Source: Planctomycetota bacterium
GTDB lineage: Bacteria; Planctomycetota; UBA11346
DNA length: 64,000 bases
Assembly (NCBI GenBank): GCA_013816485.1
Contig: JACDEI010000025.1
Location: 1-64,000, forward strand
Direction of reading: 5' to 3'
The notes under the pieces are model-generated. The model saw nothing but the letters and a program-made list of their open reading frames with translations. It made no database searches and was not told where the DNA came from. This document shows, piece after piece, positions 51,206-60,863 of this stretch (the stretch's first letter is position 1; every line of letters begins with the position of its first letter). The position numbers were made by a program, and so were the translations under genes.

Positions 51206-54200
51206 TCACTTCGCGTTCTTGAGCAACTCCTGATCCTTCGTCACCACCAACGTCCCCCACATGATCGTCCAGTGGCCTGGGAAGGTGCAGACGTAGTCGT
51301 AGGTCCCCTCCGCCAATGCAGGGACCATCAGCAGTTCGCGTTTGCCGGGGTTGATCATCTTGGTCGCGGCGAGCACCTTGCTGTTCTCCGGGACGAAGAT
51401 GCGGCCCTGTTTGTCTGCCTTGTCGATCGGCATGACCTGCGCCAGCAGGGCGATCTCCTGGCGTGAGCCCGGGGCACCCACCACCAAGTTGTGCGGCATC
51501 ATGTCGTCGTTCACCAATTCGATAGCGAAGGGTTTGCCCGCTTCGACCACCAGCTTGGGCTGATCGTAGCGCATCTGTTCGCGCACGGTCTTCACCGTGA
51601 TCACGCGCACCGACAGCGATGACAGTTCGGCCTTGGCCTTGGCGGCTTCGTCACCGGTGAGCAGGCCGGCAAGCTGGTCGGCGATCTCCAGCACGCGTTT
51701 CACGTCCGGTGCGGTGCGGCCTTCGGTCGGCAACGCACGTGCCCAGGTGGCAATGCCCGCCACGGCGGAGCCCGCCTTTGCTGCGACCCATGCATCCTTA
51801 CCGAGTTTGCGCAGCCCGTCGCTGGCGGTGGTGATCTGCTCACCCTTGGCTACCAAGTCCTGCAATGCACCCGCCACCATGGCGGCATCGCCACCAGCAG
51901 CGAGTGCGGCGTTGATAGCAGCGCGACGCAGAGCACCGGCAGCATCCTGCGACAAGGTCACCGCCAAAGCGGGCGCGGGTGCGGCGTTGCCGTCGCTCCG
52001 CGCGACCTCCTTGCGTCCGTCGTCGAACACCACCACCGAGAATTGGTCGAGGCGTTTACCCAAGTCGCCGTCAGTGCGGTTCCACACTTTCACCGATTCG
52101 ATCGCCTGCACCGAGCCGAGGTCGACCTCCCACCAGGGTTTGTCTTCGTTCTCATTGGTGTGGGTGGAGGTCCCCGCGCCGAACGAGCCGTCATTCTTGC
52201 CGTCGATGGCCCGTTGAGCGTCACCGCCGTAGCCGGTGCTCGACTGCTTGGCCTTGCCGCGGCCGGCGATGTTCGTGCCGCCGCTGAGGATCTCGACCTC
52301 AGCGAGCGTCAACGTGCCTTTGCTCGGCAGTTGGATGCGCACGTAACGACCAGCAGCACCCTTGGCATCGCCGAGTTTGCTCGCGAGGTTCGCCGGCCAC
52401 GCACCGAGTAACGGCATGATCTTCGCCACCGCCGTCGCACGCAGCGCCGCATCAGGAATCAGCGCCACCGCTTCGAGACGGTCGACCAACGCGCCAGGAT
52501 CATTGCCCGCGGCATTCCATTGCCCCTCGATGGAATTGTCCGCGATCATCAGCGCGGCGATGCCGGCCTGACGCGCCTCGGCGGGTTGGCCGGCTTTGGT
52601 CAGTAAATCGAGCACCTCGCGGCCCTTGGCCAAGTCGGCAGCAGGCTGCTGCACCAACATGGCACAGGCGTCATCGAGCGCCTTACCGCCCACTTTCAGG
52701 AGCGGCTGCATGAGGTCGAGCAGCGTGGTCAAGGCCGAGGCATTGCGCTGTTTGGCCAACGCGGCGAGCGCTTCCTGCCGCATCGCCATCGGCGCATCGC
52801 TGCGCGAGAACATCGCGCGCCACACACCCTCGCTCGGCGGCAGCTTGGCCAACCCTGGCGTCGGCACGTTGCCAAGGATGTAGTCGATGCCCTTGGCGTT
52901 GTCCTTGGCGATCGGCTTGCCTTCAGCGATGGCGGGTTTCCACCAGCGTTCGAGCTGGCGCATGGTCGCCTTCATCACGTAGTCGATGTAGTAGTCGCCG
53001 GGCTGGTTGAGCGACAGCAACGCGATGTCCGCCGCCTCCCACTGTTCGAAGAAGCTCAAGGCGCGGATGGCTTCGACGCGCACGCGCGGATGTTCGTCAG
53101 TGACCTGGACCTTGAGCAATGCCAACGCATCGGCGACGCGATCGCGCTGGTAACACAAGACGTTGGTCGCCGCCGCGCGCGCGCGGTGGTCGGGCGAACG
53201 CAGTTGTTTCTTGAGCAGCACCGGGTCGACCACGTTGTGCCACTGCTTGGTCCACAACGCTTCGGTCAGGTGGTGGTGGTACTCGGCATCCTTGGGATCG
53301 AGCGCAGCGACCCAACGATCCACTGCGGCTATGACCTTGGCGGTGTCGTGGCGTCCGAGTTCGACCTTCGCCAGTTCACGCGTGCCGTCTTCGTTGGCCT
53401 TCAGCAGTTCGACCAGCTTGTCGATCGGCTGGCCGGCGATGGCCGGGCGCGGGATAGTTTTTCCCTCGTAGGTCACACGGTAGAGGCGGCCATGTTTATG
53501 GTCGCGCACCGGATCGCGCAGGTGGTGCTGCATGTGGCCGATGATGGACTGCGCCCAGTCAGCGACATAAACCGCGCCATCGGGACCGACATTCACCGCG
53601 ACGGGGCGGAAATTGGGATCGCTGGAACTGAGGAAGTGTTCCTTGCTCACGCCTTTGAGGCCCGAGCCATCGTCCTCGATCGTCGCGCGAAAAATGCCCT
53701 GCATGCCGATGACGTTGAGGTTGAGGAAGTTGCCGTCGTATTCCTTCGGCCACGCGCTGCTCGACAGGATGCCGGTGCCAGGGCACGGACGCGAGGGATT
53801 TGGCCAGAAGTTTTTCACGCCCGGATGTTTCGCGCCGGTGCCGTCGATACGCACGCTGATCGCCGGGCCCCAGTAGTTGTTGTTGCCGGTGGCGTCGGTG
53901 ACGAAGTCGTTGCCCCACCGGTCGAAGATACGGCCGTGCGGATTGGCAAAGCCGTAGGCGATGTAGCGTTCAAAGCGGTGGGTGCGCGGTTCGTAGCGGT
54001 AGATCGCGCCGTCGCTGTTGCGCACCACGCCCTGGTGCGTTTCGATCTGCGAGCGATGGAACACGCCGTCACTCAGGAACGTCGCGCCGCCAGGCGCGTA
54101 GCACATCGCGTTGGTCTGGTGGTGCGAGTCGGCCGAGTCGAGTCCGCCAACCACGCGTGATTTCTGTCCCGCAAGGCCAGTTTTGGGATCGATGGTGACG

Positions 54201-55534
54201 TACCAGAGGTCCGGCGCCTGCATCAGCAGGATGCCTTCCTTATGGAACTGGAAGCCGGTCGGGCAGTTCAACTGGTCCATGAAGGTGATGCACTTGTCGG
54301 CCTTCCCGTCCTGATCGCTGTCCTCAAAGATCAGGATGCTGTCGCCCTTCTTGTCCGACGGCATACGCCCTGGGTAGGTCTGCCACGCAGCGACCCACAG
54401 ACGGCCCTTGGCGTCCCACGCCATCTGCACGGGATTCACCAACTCGGGGAACTTCTCCTCGCTGGCGAAGAGGTTCACCTTGAGTCCGGCTGGCATGACC
54501 ATCTTGGCAATGGCGGCCTCGGCATCGAGGTACGGCGCGGCGTTCGGTTTGTTGGTCTTCACCGGCGTGATCGGCGGCAGGTTGTCGTCAACAGCGGCGA
54601 CGGTCTTGCCCTGCGCTGCGGCCCACACCACACGATCGTGGTTGGCGGTGATGACGTCGCGAACGGCCATTTCCTCCTGCATCACCGTCTTGTTGGTGAG
54701 GCCATCGAAGGTCAGGTTGGAACGCCCGCCGTAGACGTTGTAACCGTCGACCGTGCGGTAGCGGCTGAAGAACCACGCATTGCGTTCCTGGACCGCGGCG
54801 CGGATCTCCTTCAGGTCACCATCGACCGCCGGTGCGTTGGTCCCGGCCAGCGCCTTGAACATCTCGGGCGCAATCGCTTCGTAGCCGTCCTCGCTCAGGT
54901 GCAGGCCATTGACGGTCAGCGGTGCCTTGGCCTTGGCGTAGGCGTCCTTGCTGATGGCGAAGAGATCGACGAACGGGACGTTCATCTCTTTGGCCACCTC
55001 GGCCATCGCCGCGCTGTAGAGCGCGAGGTTGGCGTTGATCGCACTGACATCCTGCCAATCGGGATCGATGCCTTTTTCTGCCGCGGTGGGTGAGAACAAC
55101 ACCAGCCGTGTTTTGCCTTTGCCGCTGTAATCGGAGGCGATGGTGCTGTGGATCAGGTTGTGCAGCTTGCCTTTGAAGTCGGCGAGGCCGTCTTTGCCGG
55201 CGAACGATTCATTGAAGCCGAAGAACGCCAACACCACGTCGGCCTGCACGCGCTTCAACCAGTCCTCGGGCGAACCGAAACTCTCGGAACGCATACGCGT
55301 GTCGATTTCGTCGCCCAGGAATCCCAGGTTGCGAAACACCAGGTCCGCATTCGTGTTCGCTTTGTAGAACATCGCCTCCAGCGTGCCGTCGTGCTGCATG
55401 CGATCGGCCACGCCGCCACCGATGATGGCGACATGATCGCCCTGTTTCAGCGTCAGCGGTGCGCCGTCAGCGGCGACCGCCAAGGTGCCGAAGGCACAGG
55501 CAGAGACGAGGGCAAGGCGGAGGGACTGATGCAT
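51206..55534 (-). CDS. Giant multidomain dehydrogenase-like protein with azurin-like copper domain
   Basis: A 1442-residue secreted protein (signal MHQSLRLALVSACAFGTLAV). Order of domains: SGNH/GDSL-hydrolase-like (about 28-235, with FFGFNESFAG and a C-terminal GLHLSEDGYEAIAP); PVC-type dehydrogenase propeller (about 330-760); HEAT repeats (about 770-1090); a discoidin (F5/8-type) sugar-binding domain (about 1110-1200, with KPWWEVDLGSVQAIESVKVW); and a C-terminal cupredoxin. Type 1 copper ligands appear as His1348, Cys1416, His1421 and Met1425, with azurin spacing (C-x4-H-x3-M). There is no CxxCH heme motif, unlike the relative at 41521. The ATG has AGGAAG upstream. Confidence 0.85.
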   Translation of the reverse strand: MHQSLRLALVSACAFGTLAVAADGAPLTLKQGDHVAIIGGGVADRMQHDGTLEAMFYKANTNADLVFRNLGFLGDEIDTRMRSESFGSPEDWLKRVQADVVLAFFGFNESFAGKDGLADFKGKLHNLIHSTIASDYSGKGKTRLVLFSPTAAEKGIDPDWQDVSAINANLALYSAAMAEVAKEMNVPFVDLFAISKDAYAKAKAPLTVNGLHLSEDGYEAIAPEMFKALAGTNAPAVDGDLKEIRAAVQERNAWFFSRYRTVDGYNVYGGRSNLTFDGLTNKTVMQEEMAVRDVITANHDRVVWAAAQGKTVAAVDDNLPPITPVKTNKPNAAPYLDAEAAIAKMVMPAGLKVNLFASEEKFPELVNPVQMAWDAKGRLWVAAWQTYPGRMPSDKKGDSILIFEDSDQDGKADKCITFMDQLNCPTGFQFHKEGILLMQAPDLWYVTIDPKTGLAGQKSRVVGGLDSADSHHQTNAMCYAPGGATFLSDGVFHRSQIETHQGVVRNSDGAIYRYEPRTHRFERYIAYGFANPHGRIFDRWGNDFVTDATGNNNYWGPAISVRIDGTGAKHPGVKNFWPNPSRPCPGTGILSSSAWPKEYDGNFLNLNVIGMQGIFRATIEDDGSGLKGVSKEHFLSSSDPNFRPVAVNVGPDGAVYVADWAQSIIGHMQHHLRDPVRDHKHGRLYRVTYEGKTIPRPAIAGQPIDKLVELLKANEDGTRELAKVELGRHDTAKVIAAVDRWVAALDPKDAEYHHHLTEALWTKQWHNVVDPVLLKKQLRSPDHRARAAATNVLCYQRDRVADALALLKVQVTDEHPRVRVEAIRALSFFEQWEAADIALLSLNQPGDYYIDYVMKATMRQLERWWKPAIAEGKPIAKDNAKGIDYILGNVPTPGLAKLPPSEGVWRAMFSRSDAPMAMRQEALAALAKQRNASALTTLLDLMQPLLKVGGKALDDACAMLVQQPAADLAKGREVLDLLTKAGQPAEARQAGIAALMIADNSIEGQWNAAGNDPGALVDRLEAVALIPDAALRATAVAKIMPLLGAWPANLASKLGDAKGAAGRYVRIQLPSKGTLTLAEVEILSGGTNIAGRGKAKQSSTGYGGDAQRAIDGKNDGSFGAGTSTHTNENEDKPWWEVDLGSVQAIESVKVWNRTDGDLGKRLDQFSVVVFDDGRKEVARSDGNAAPAPALAVTLSQDAAGALRRAAINAALAAGGDAAMVAGALQDLVAKGEQITTASDGLRKLGKDAWVAAKAGSAVAGIATWARALPTEGRTAPDVKRVLEIADQLAGLLTGDEAAKAKAELSSLSVRVITVKTVREQMRYDQPKLVVEAGKPFAIELVNDDMMPHNLVVGAPGSRQEIALLAQVMPIDKADKQGRIFVPENSKVLAATKMINPGKRELLMVPALAEGTYDYVCTFPGHWTIMWGTLVVTKDQELLKNAK

Positions 55535-55580
55535 GGTGCTTCCTGGACGTGACGGCTGAGTGTTCCGAGGCATGATGAGG

Positions 55581-55591
55581 TGGTCTGACCA
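55581..55591. promoter_or_regulatory. FadR-like GntR operator TGGTCTGACCA
   Basis: TGGTCTGACCA, flanked by GAGG and CTTGG, matches the core TGGTCnGACCA bound by FadR-subfamily GntR repressors. It lies 47 bases upstream of the start codon of the 1442-residue protein, a plausible operator position. No GntR gene lies in this window. The rest of the 55535-55845 gap shows nothing else I can name. Confidence 0.5.
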
Positions 55592-55845
55592 CTTGGACAA
55601 CGTGATACCGCAGAGGCTGTGACTCGTTGTCCGCTACACATGCGCGACATGGACATGGGGGCGCATGGGGACCGGGATCGCGACTGGCGATATGGCCATC
55701 ACGATACACTGCGAGGTCGCTCGCTCCGGAATGGCCGGAATTGCCCACGGCATGTCATTCTGAAACCGGTAGATCGTTCGAGAGTCCCCAACGGACTTCA
55801 CTTCAGCGCACCCCGATGCCCATGACGTTCATGGCCGTGGATCGT

Positions 55846-58800
55846 TCACGGCTCATTCGCGCAACGCAGCATCGACGCCGGTATTGCGCCCGCCTGAAGA
55901 CCTGGGCCCGACAGACGCATATCCGGCACGCTGCCCGGCCACACCAACGGCTGTCCAGCGGGCGGGTTCAGGCGCGTCGGCGCATCGCCGCGCACGTCTG
56001 CATAGACCACCTCGATGGCGTGCGCGCCTTTGCGCAGCGCCAGCGACCACGTGCCCAGACCGTGCAACGTCGTCGCCGGATACCATTCGCGTCCGGCGAT
56101 GCGCACCACCAGATCATAACCGGCCATGATGTTGGGCATGAACGACTCCGGCGGCGCGTGCAGCGTGTAGATGCCATCCGCCGGGACTTCGATCCATCCG
56201 CGGTAACGCACACCCCAGGTCGGCGCGTCGACACGACTGGCGGCGGCGAACACCTGATCGGCGATGCCACGCGTGAGCACCGGCAGGTGATCGCGGCGCA
56301 TGACTAGGTCCTGCCAACGACCGGTCACGGTTTCAAAGCGCAGGCCGGCGACGGTCTTCGGTGGCGTCACCGCCGCGATGAACGCGCCACGAGTGAAGTC
56401 GGCGCGCGTCACCACCGAGGCATGGGTGCCACTCATGGTGGTCGGCAACGCCATCAGCCCAGGACGCATGGCGCGCGCCTTGACCACCGCCGAGGTGGTG
56501 ATGGTGAACGGCGCCATGTAACGCCGCGACGTCGGCGTCGGATCACTGCCGTCGAGCGTATAACGGATCTCCGCCCCGGTCGTGGCGCTGGCCAACGTGA
56601 TGACCTGCTCGCTGGTGAAGGTTGTCGCATCGGGCGCGATGGTGACCGGCGACAGCGGTGTGTGGATGGCGACCGTCGACCACGCGCCGGCGGCCAATGC
56701 GAACTCCGCATCCGGCTGGGTGAGCGGCTGCTTCTTTCCTGCGATCTGGAGCGCACGACCACCGAGGACGACACCACGACGCACGCCATCGGCGGCGACC
56801 GTCAGCAGGAGCGCTTCCGCCTCGCCGGATAGGTCGCCCAACGTCAACTTCGCCACGCCATCCACCGCCGCCACATAGGACACCGTCATTCCGGAGGGTG
56901 TGATCACGCTGAAACCGACTACGCCGGCGGCGTTCAGCGATTTCACCGACCGCAGATCGTCGGCTTGGCCACTGCGCCTGGGGAACAACGTCGTCACCAC
57001 CGCACTCGCGCCCTGAGTTTTCCAGGTGCCGCTCACGGTCAGGAAGTCGTGCAGGCGGTAGCTTTTATTTTCGGGCGTGCGTTGTTCGCTGGTGCCGAAT
57101 GTCAGCGGCGACGACGGGAAATGCCGCAGGGTGATGTTCGATCCGTTCGGCCGCGCGGTGGTGATGCTCGCGTCGGCCTGCGACACCGTGATGTGCTCCG
57201 ACAGGAAATCCGTCGCCACCTTGCCCGGTAGAATGCCGAAGCGCCAATCGAGTGCGTAGTCGTGCGTCTCCGCACTGCGCAGGCGATCGGTGACGATCCA
57301 CAGGCCACCAGCACGCACCGCATGGATCAGGCGTTGATGGTTGACGCCGGTGATCGGTTTGGATTTTCCGAACGCCCCGGCATAGACCCCCTCCGCCACA
57401 TCGAACGATGACGAACTGTGCCAACGCCACGGTGCCGGTTCATGCCAGGCAGTGAGCAACGGCCCACGGTGCCCCCAGGTCGGGATGCCGACGTGGAAGA
57501 ACTGTTCCTGCCCATCGACGCGCAGTGGCGAACGCGGCTGGTCGTAGGTGCCGTTCTCGCCGGTCTCCAGCACGTCCTGACCGAACGCCGAAAAGCCGAT
57601 GGCGTTGTTGTTGCGCCAGCTCATGCAGCCGAGCGTCGGATACGGAGAGCAGAAGAAGTAGAGATAGGGATCGTCGCGTTCCCAGCCGGCGCGCAGGTAG
57701 GCATGTCCGGCATACGGGAACCGTTCCGAGGTGAACGATGGCGCAGGACCGCCGCGACCGCTCGCGCGGTTGAGGATCGCCGCCACGTCGGGTTCCACCA
57801 ACAACTCAGGGACCGCCGCTTGCAGGTGCTCACGCGTCTGCGCCGAGCGGTCACGATGATCACTGCGCGCGCCGCCGATCGGCCACTCGCCGTTGGCGGT
57901 CAGATGCGCGGTCTGGAAACGACCGCGCTTCTGCAATTCCTCGCGTAGTTGCTGCTCCCACGCCACCAGGTCGAAACCCTCACGCAGCAGCGTTTTCTCC
58001 CACGCCGGAACCTGCCAGTCCGCCAAACGGTAGGCGCGCATCTTCAGGCGTTCGAGCAGCGGCAACGCACCGTGCAGGTAGGTGAAGCCGTAACCCACCG
58101 TTGAATCGGTGTCGACACCATCCGGCAGGTGACGTGTCGGTGTGGCGATCTCCAGCAGGCGCATCCCCTCGCGCACCAGCCACGGCCCGCAACGGAACTC
58201 GTCGAGGGCGAATCCCAGATCGACCAGCGTCGGCGCGCAGGTGTCACTCCAGTTCTGCGGATTGGCGCGGTGATACAGCACCGTCACCGGCACCTGATCG
58301 ACGATCAGGCGCGTCATCACGCGCGCAAAAGTCGCCGCCGGCAGACGTCCGTCGCCCCCAGGGATGCGCGCGATGGCCGAAAGGTAACGCAGCAACGTCA
58401 CCACTGCCTCGGTGCCACCCGCCCACTGGTCGGGGATGTCGGCGATGTTGGTTGCACCTGGGCCGGCGCGCTGGTTGAGCGCCCAGTCGTCGGCATACGC
58501 CGCCCAGCGGTCGAGGTAACGCGCCTCGCCGGTGATGATGAAGCCGGCCAACAGCGGCGAGAAGGTGTCGAGGTGCCACGGCCACGCATTCCAGTCTTTG
58601 CGCTTCAGCACCTCCGCCGTCGCACCGGCCCAATCGATCGCGCCAGGTTCACCGATCGCCAACGGCTTGCCGCCAACGGTGAGGTCGCCGCGCAGCAACG
58701 CATCCGCACGAGTGAGCAACTCCGCGCGATTGCCATCGCTGATCAGCGGCTTGATCCAGCCCCACGACAGCGGACCGCCGGAATAGACATCGAAACGCGT

Positions 58801-59133
58801 GACCGACAGACCGTACTCATCGATTGCCCGCAGTTTTCCGAGGAACGCGCGCTTGAATCCATCCAACGCTGCCGGCCAGTCGCACGCGTCCATCTGCGCA
58901 CGCACCGCCGCGAGTTGTGTCCAGCGGCCAGGACGGCGGAACTCCCGCTGATCCCAGGCGGCGATGGTGGTGAGGGCGAGGAACTCCTCCGCCACGCTGG
59001 CGACCGCTGCGGGTGATCCGCGAGTGGCGAACGTGACGAGCGGAACGGGTACGTTCTCCTCACCCGCAGTCAGCAGTGGTGCCAAGGCCACGGCAATGAT
59101 CAGGCCCACCAGGGGAGTCAGCAGGCGACGCAT
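55846..59133 (-). CDS. Heparinase II/III-like secreted polysaccharide enzyme
   Basis: A 1095-residue protein with signal peptide (MRRLLTPLVGLIIAVALAPL). The N-terminal alpha/alpha toroid (about 30-480, including GGTEAVVTLLRYLS and NPQNWSDTCAP) and the following beta-sandwich (YLYFFCSPYPTLGCMSWRNN onward) fit heparinase II/III-type lyases. C-terminal additions are a chitobiase/hexosaminidase-type domain (ITLASATTGAEIRYTLDGSD around 835-905) and a PA14-like domain (WGVRYRGWIEVPADGIYTLH). It likely acts on an anionic polysaccharide. A longer in-frame start at 59247 would add 38 residues encoded by tandem repeats before the signal peptide and is less likely. It is divergent from the LacI regulator. 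Confidence 0.78.
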   Translation of the reverse strand: MRRLLTPLVGLIIAVALAPLLTAGEENVPVPLVTFATRGSPAAVASVAEEFLALTTIAAWDQREFRRPGRWTQLAAVRAQMDACDWPAALDGFKRAFLGKLRAIDEYGLSVTRFDVYSGGPLSWGWIKPLISDGNRAELLTRADALLRGDLTVGGKPLAIGEPGAIDWAGATAEVLKRKDWNAWPWHLDTFSPLLAGFIITGEARYLDRWAAYADDWALNQRAGPGATNIADIPDQWAGGTEAVVTLLRYLSAIARIPGGDGRLPAATFARVMTRLIVDQVPVTVLYHRANPQNWSDTCAPTLVDLGFALDEFRCGPWLVREGMRLLEIATPTRHLPDGVDTDSTVGYGFTYLHGALPLLERLKMRAYRLADWQVPAWEKTLLREGFDLVAWEQQLREELQKRGRFQTAHLTANGEWPIGGARSDHRDRSAQTREHLQAAVPELLVEPDVAAILNRASGRGGPAPSFTSERFPYAGHAYLRAGWERDDPYLYFFCSPYPTLGCMSWRNNNAIGFSAFGQDVLETGENGTYDQPRSPLRVDGQEQFFHVGIPTWGHRGPLLTAWHEPAPWRWHSSSSFDVAEGVYAGAFGKSKPITGVNHQRLIHAVRAGGLWIVTDRLRSAETHDYALDWRFGILPGKVATDFLSEHITVSQADASITTARPNGSNITLRHFPSSPLTFGTSEQRTPENKSYRLHDFLTVSGTWKTQGASAVVTTLFPRRSGQADDLRSVKSLNAAGVVGFSVITPSGMTVSYVAAVDGVAKLTLGDLSGEAEALLLTVAADGVRRGVVLGGRALQIAGKKQPLTQPDAEFALAAGAWSTVAIHTPLSPVTIAPDATTFTSEQVITLASATTGAEIRYTLDGSDPTPTSRRYMAPFTITTSAVVKARAMRPGLMALPTTMSGTHASVVTRADFTRGAFIAAVTPPKTVAGLRFETVTGRWQDLVMRRDHLPVLTRGIADQVFAAASRVDAPTWGVRYRGWIEVPADGIYTLHAPPESFMPNIMAGYDLVVRIAGREWYPATTLHGLGTWSLALRKGAHAIEVVYADVRGDAPTRLNPPAGQPLVWPGSVPDMRLSGPGLQAGAIPASMLRCANEP

Positions 59134-59161
59134 TGCCGCGCTGTTTTTCACGCTCCTCGTC

Positions 59162-59209
59162 GCGTCGCTTGTCGCGCTGCTTGCTGCGTCGCTTGTCGCG
59201 CTGCTTGCT
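59162..59209. repeat. Two tandem 24-base repeats upstream of the heparinase-like gene
   Basis: Two exact copies of a 24-base unit (59162-59185, 59186-59209) with GCGTCGCTTGTCGCGCTGCT at its start. A partial copy lies at either side. In the longer heparinase frame it encodes repeated SDAASSAT. Confidence 0.85.
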
Positions 59210-59333
59210 GCGTTATCTATTTTATTCATTTCACCATGTCTGGCCATGCAAAGGATACCGATTTACCGCGTTTACGTTGAGGGAACACGCCGCTCGCCCT
59301 GTCTTTATTTCATCCGTTTCATAGTCCTACTCC

Positions 59334-60398
59334 ATGGCCAAACGCACCCCGCCAGTCCGCGCTAGCATCGTCGACGTCGCGCGGCTCGCACGGGTGAGCA
59401 TCGGCACCGCGTCACGCGTGATCAATGCGCATCCGGCGGTGCTGCCGGCAAACATCACCGCTGTACGTCAGGCGATGGCCACGCTTGGCTACCATCCCGC
59501 TGCACCGGAAAACCGTCGCGGTCGCCGTCGTCGCGTACCGCCCGCCAGCGCCACCCGCGTGGCGCTGCTGTTGCTCGGCCCTTACGACCTGACGTGGATG
59601 ACCGACCGCTCGCCGGTGTACTCCTACGTCATGCACGGCATCCAACGCGCCGTCGCCGCCTGGGGTGGCGATCTGCTGGTGCGCCACCTGCCGACCTGGG
59701 CGGCCGCCACGGATCTGTGGCAGAGCCAGCAGCCCACCGGCGCGATCCTCTTCGGTGCCGAGCCAGAGGATGCGATCCCACCAGTGCTCACGACTATGCC
59801 CGCGGTCTGGGTGATGGGCTCACCCAGACGTTTCACCGGCGACCACCTGCTGCCGGACCATCGGCGCATCGGCCTGCTGGCGGCAGAGCACCTGCTTACC
59901 AACGGACACCGTGTGTGCGGCTTCCTCGGTTGGGACCTGACGCGCGCAGATGCCCGCATCACCGACGGCACGTTGCGTGGCCAAGCCTTCGGCGCGGCCC
60001 TAACCGCAGCAGGTGGACGCCTGATCGCGGTGCCACAGGACGGCCTCTACGATCACGATCAGAACCGCACCGATGACCGGGTGCTCGGCGCACGACTGGA
60101 AAAACTTTTCGCCCACGACCCACGTCCGACCGCGTTGTTCCTGGGCATGGATGCCTACGCGCCGAGCGTCTACCGCTGGCTGCACCAGCGTGGCTTGCGC
60201 CCTGGGCACGACGTGGCGATCGTCACCTGCAACAACGAACGTCCGTTCCTCACCGGCCTGGATCCGGCGCCGGTGGTGATCGACATCCATGCAGATCACC
60301 TGGGCGTGCGGGCGGTGGAGCATCTGCGCTGGCGCATCGCCAATCCGCAGGCAGCAGCGGAGCAGGTGCTGATCGCACCGCGGTTGATCACGCCGTGA
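59334..60398 (+). CDS. LacI-family transcriptional regulator
   Basis: A 354-residue repressor-type protein. The N-terminal LacI helix-turn-helix and hinge are clear (SIVDVARLARVSIGTASRVI, then NAHPAVLPANITAVRQAMAT and LGYHP; about residues 11-58), followed by a periplasmic-binding-protein-like sensor domain (about 75-350). It is divergent from the heparinase-like gene with about 200 bases between, the usual layout for local control of a carbohydrate-use gene by its regulator. The ligand is probably a breakdown product of the same polysaccharide. Confidence 0.9.
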   Translation: MAKRTPPVRASIVDVARLARVSIGTASRVINAHPAVLPANITAVRQAMATLGYHPAAPENRRGRRRRVPPASATRVALLLLGPYDLTWMTDRSPVYSYVMHGIQRAVAAWGGDLLVRHLPTWAAATDLWQSQQPTGAILFGAEPEDAIPPVLTTMPAVWVMGSPRRFTGDHLLPDHRRIGLLAAEHLLTNGHRVCGFLGWDLTRADARITDGTLRGQAFGAALTAAGGRLIAVPQDGLYDHDQNRTDDRVLGARLEKLFAHDPRPTALFLGMDAYAPSVYRWLHQRGLRPGHDVAIVTCNNERPFLTGLDPAPVVIDIHADHLGVRAVEHLRWRIANPQAAAEQVLIAPRLITP

Positions 60399-60484
60399 AA
60401 AAATCACAGAAGGCTGATTTGACATGGAGGACCGGCGAACCCCGGAGGACCCCATAAGTCCGCCTCCAACCCGAATCGGATCGA

Positions 60485-60638
60485 TTTTTCGCCACGAAGC
60501 CACGAAGGCACGAAGGCACGAAGGCACGAAGGCACGAAGGCACGAAGAAATCAACCCTTCCTGTCAGGCTCTTGGCAACCGGATGAATGCGCTGATTTCT
60601 GTCTGATCTTCGCGTCTTCGTGCCTTCGTGGCGAAAAA
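60485..60638. repeat. Inverted-repeat element J with tandem CACGAAGG octamers
   Basis: TTTTTCGCCACGAAGCCACG (from 60485) starts a run of about six 8-base CACGAAGG units up to 60548. The arm 60608-60638 (CTTCGCGTCTTCGTGCCTTC and following) is its complement for 31 bases with three mismatches. Just upstream at 60421-60455 is a half copy of the GGAGGACC unit of the element at 12525. Confidence 0.9.
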
Positions 60639-60863
60639 GCAGGTTTTTTCTTGGCTCGACCGACTTATGGGTAACGGGCAGCTCTGAAGCGCCAGGCTGG
60701 CGTTACGTCGTCCCCAACGGGGACTTCAGGCCGATTCGCCGCTTCACCACGCTGGTAGAGTGATCGCCATCGCGGTTCAGCGACCATCGACGGCCAGGTA
60801 CCATCTGCCCTCGCCTTCGCTCAGCCGTTCACGATGACGGCCACCAGTTCCCCAGAGGATCCC

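Noticed and set aside
58129-59016. Plus-strand 295-residue ORF
   Set aside because: Antisense of the heparinase-like gene, with Arg/His/Asp-rich composition typical of shadows.
59255-59290. LacI-type operator near TTTACCGCGTTTACG
   Set aside because: The match to a central-CG palindrome is imperfect and I could not find a symmetric site.
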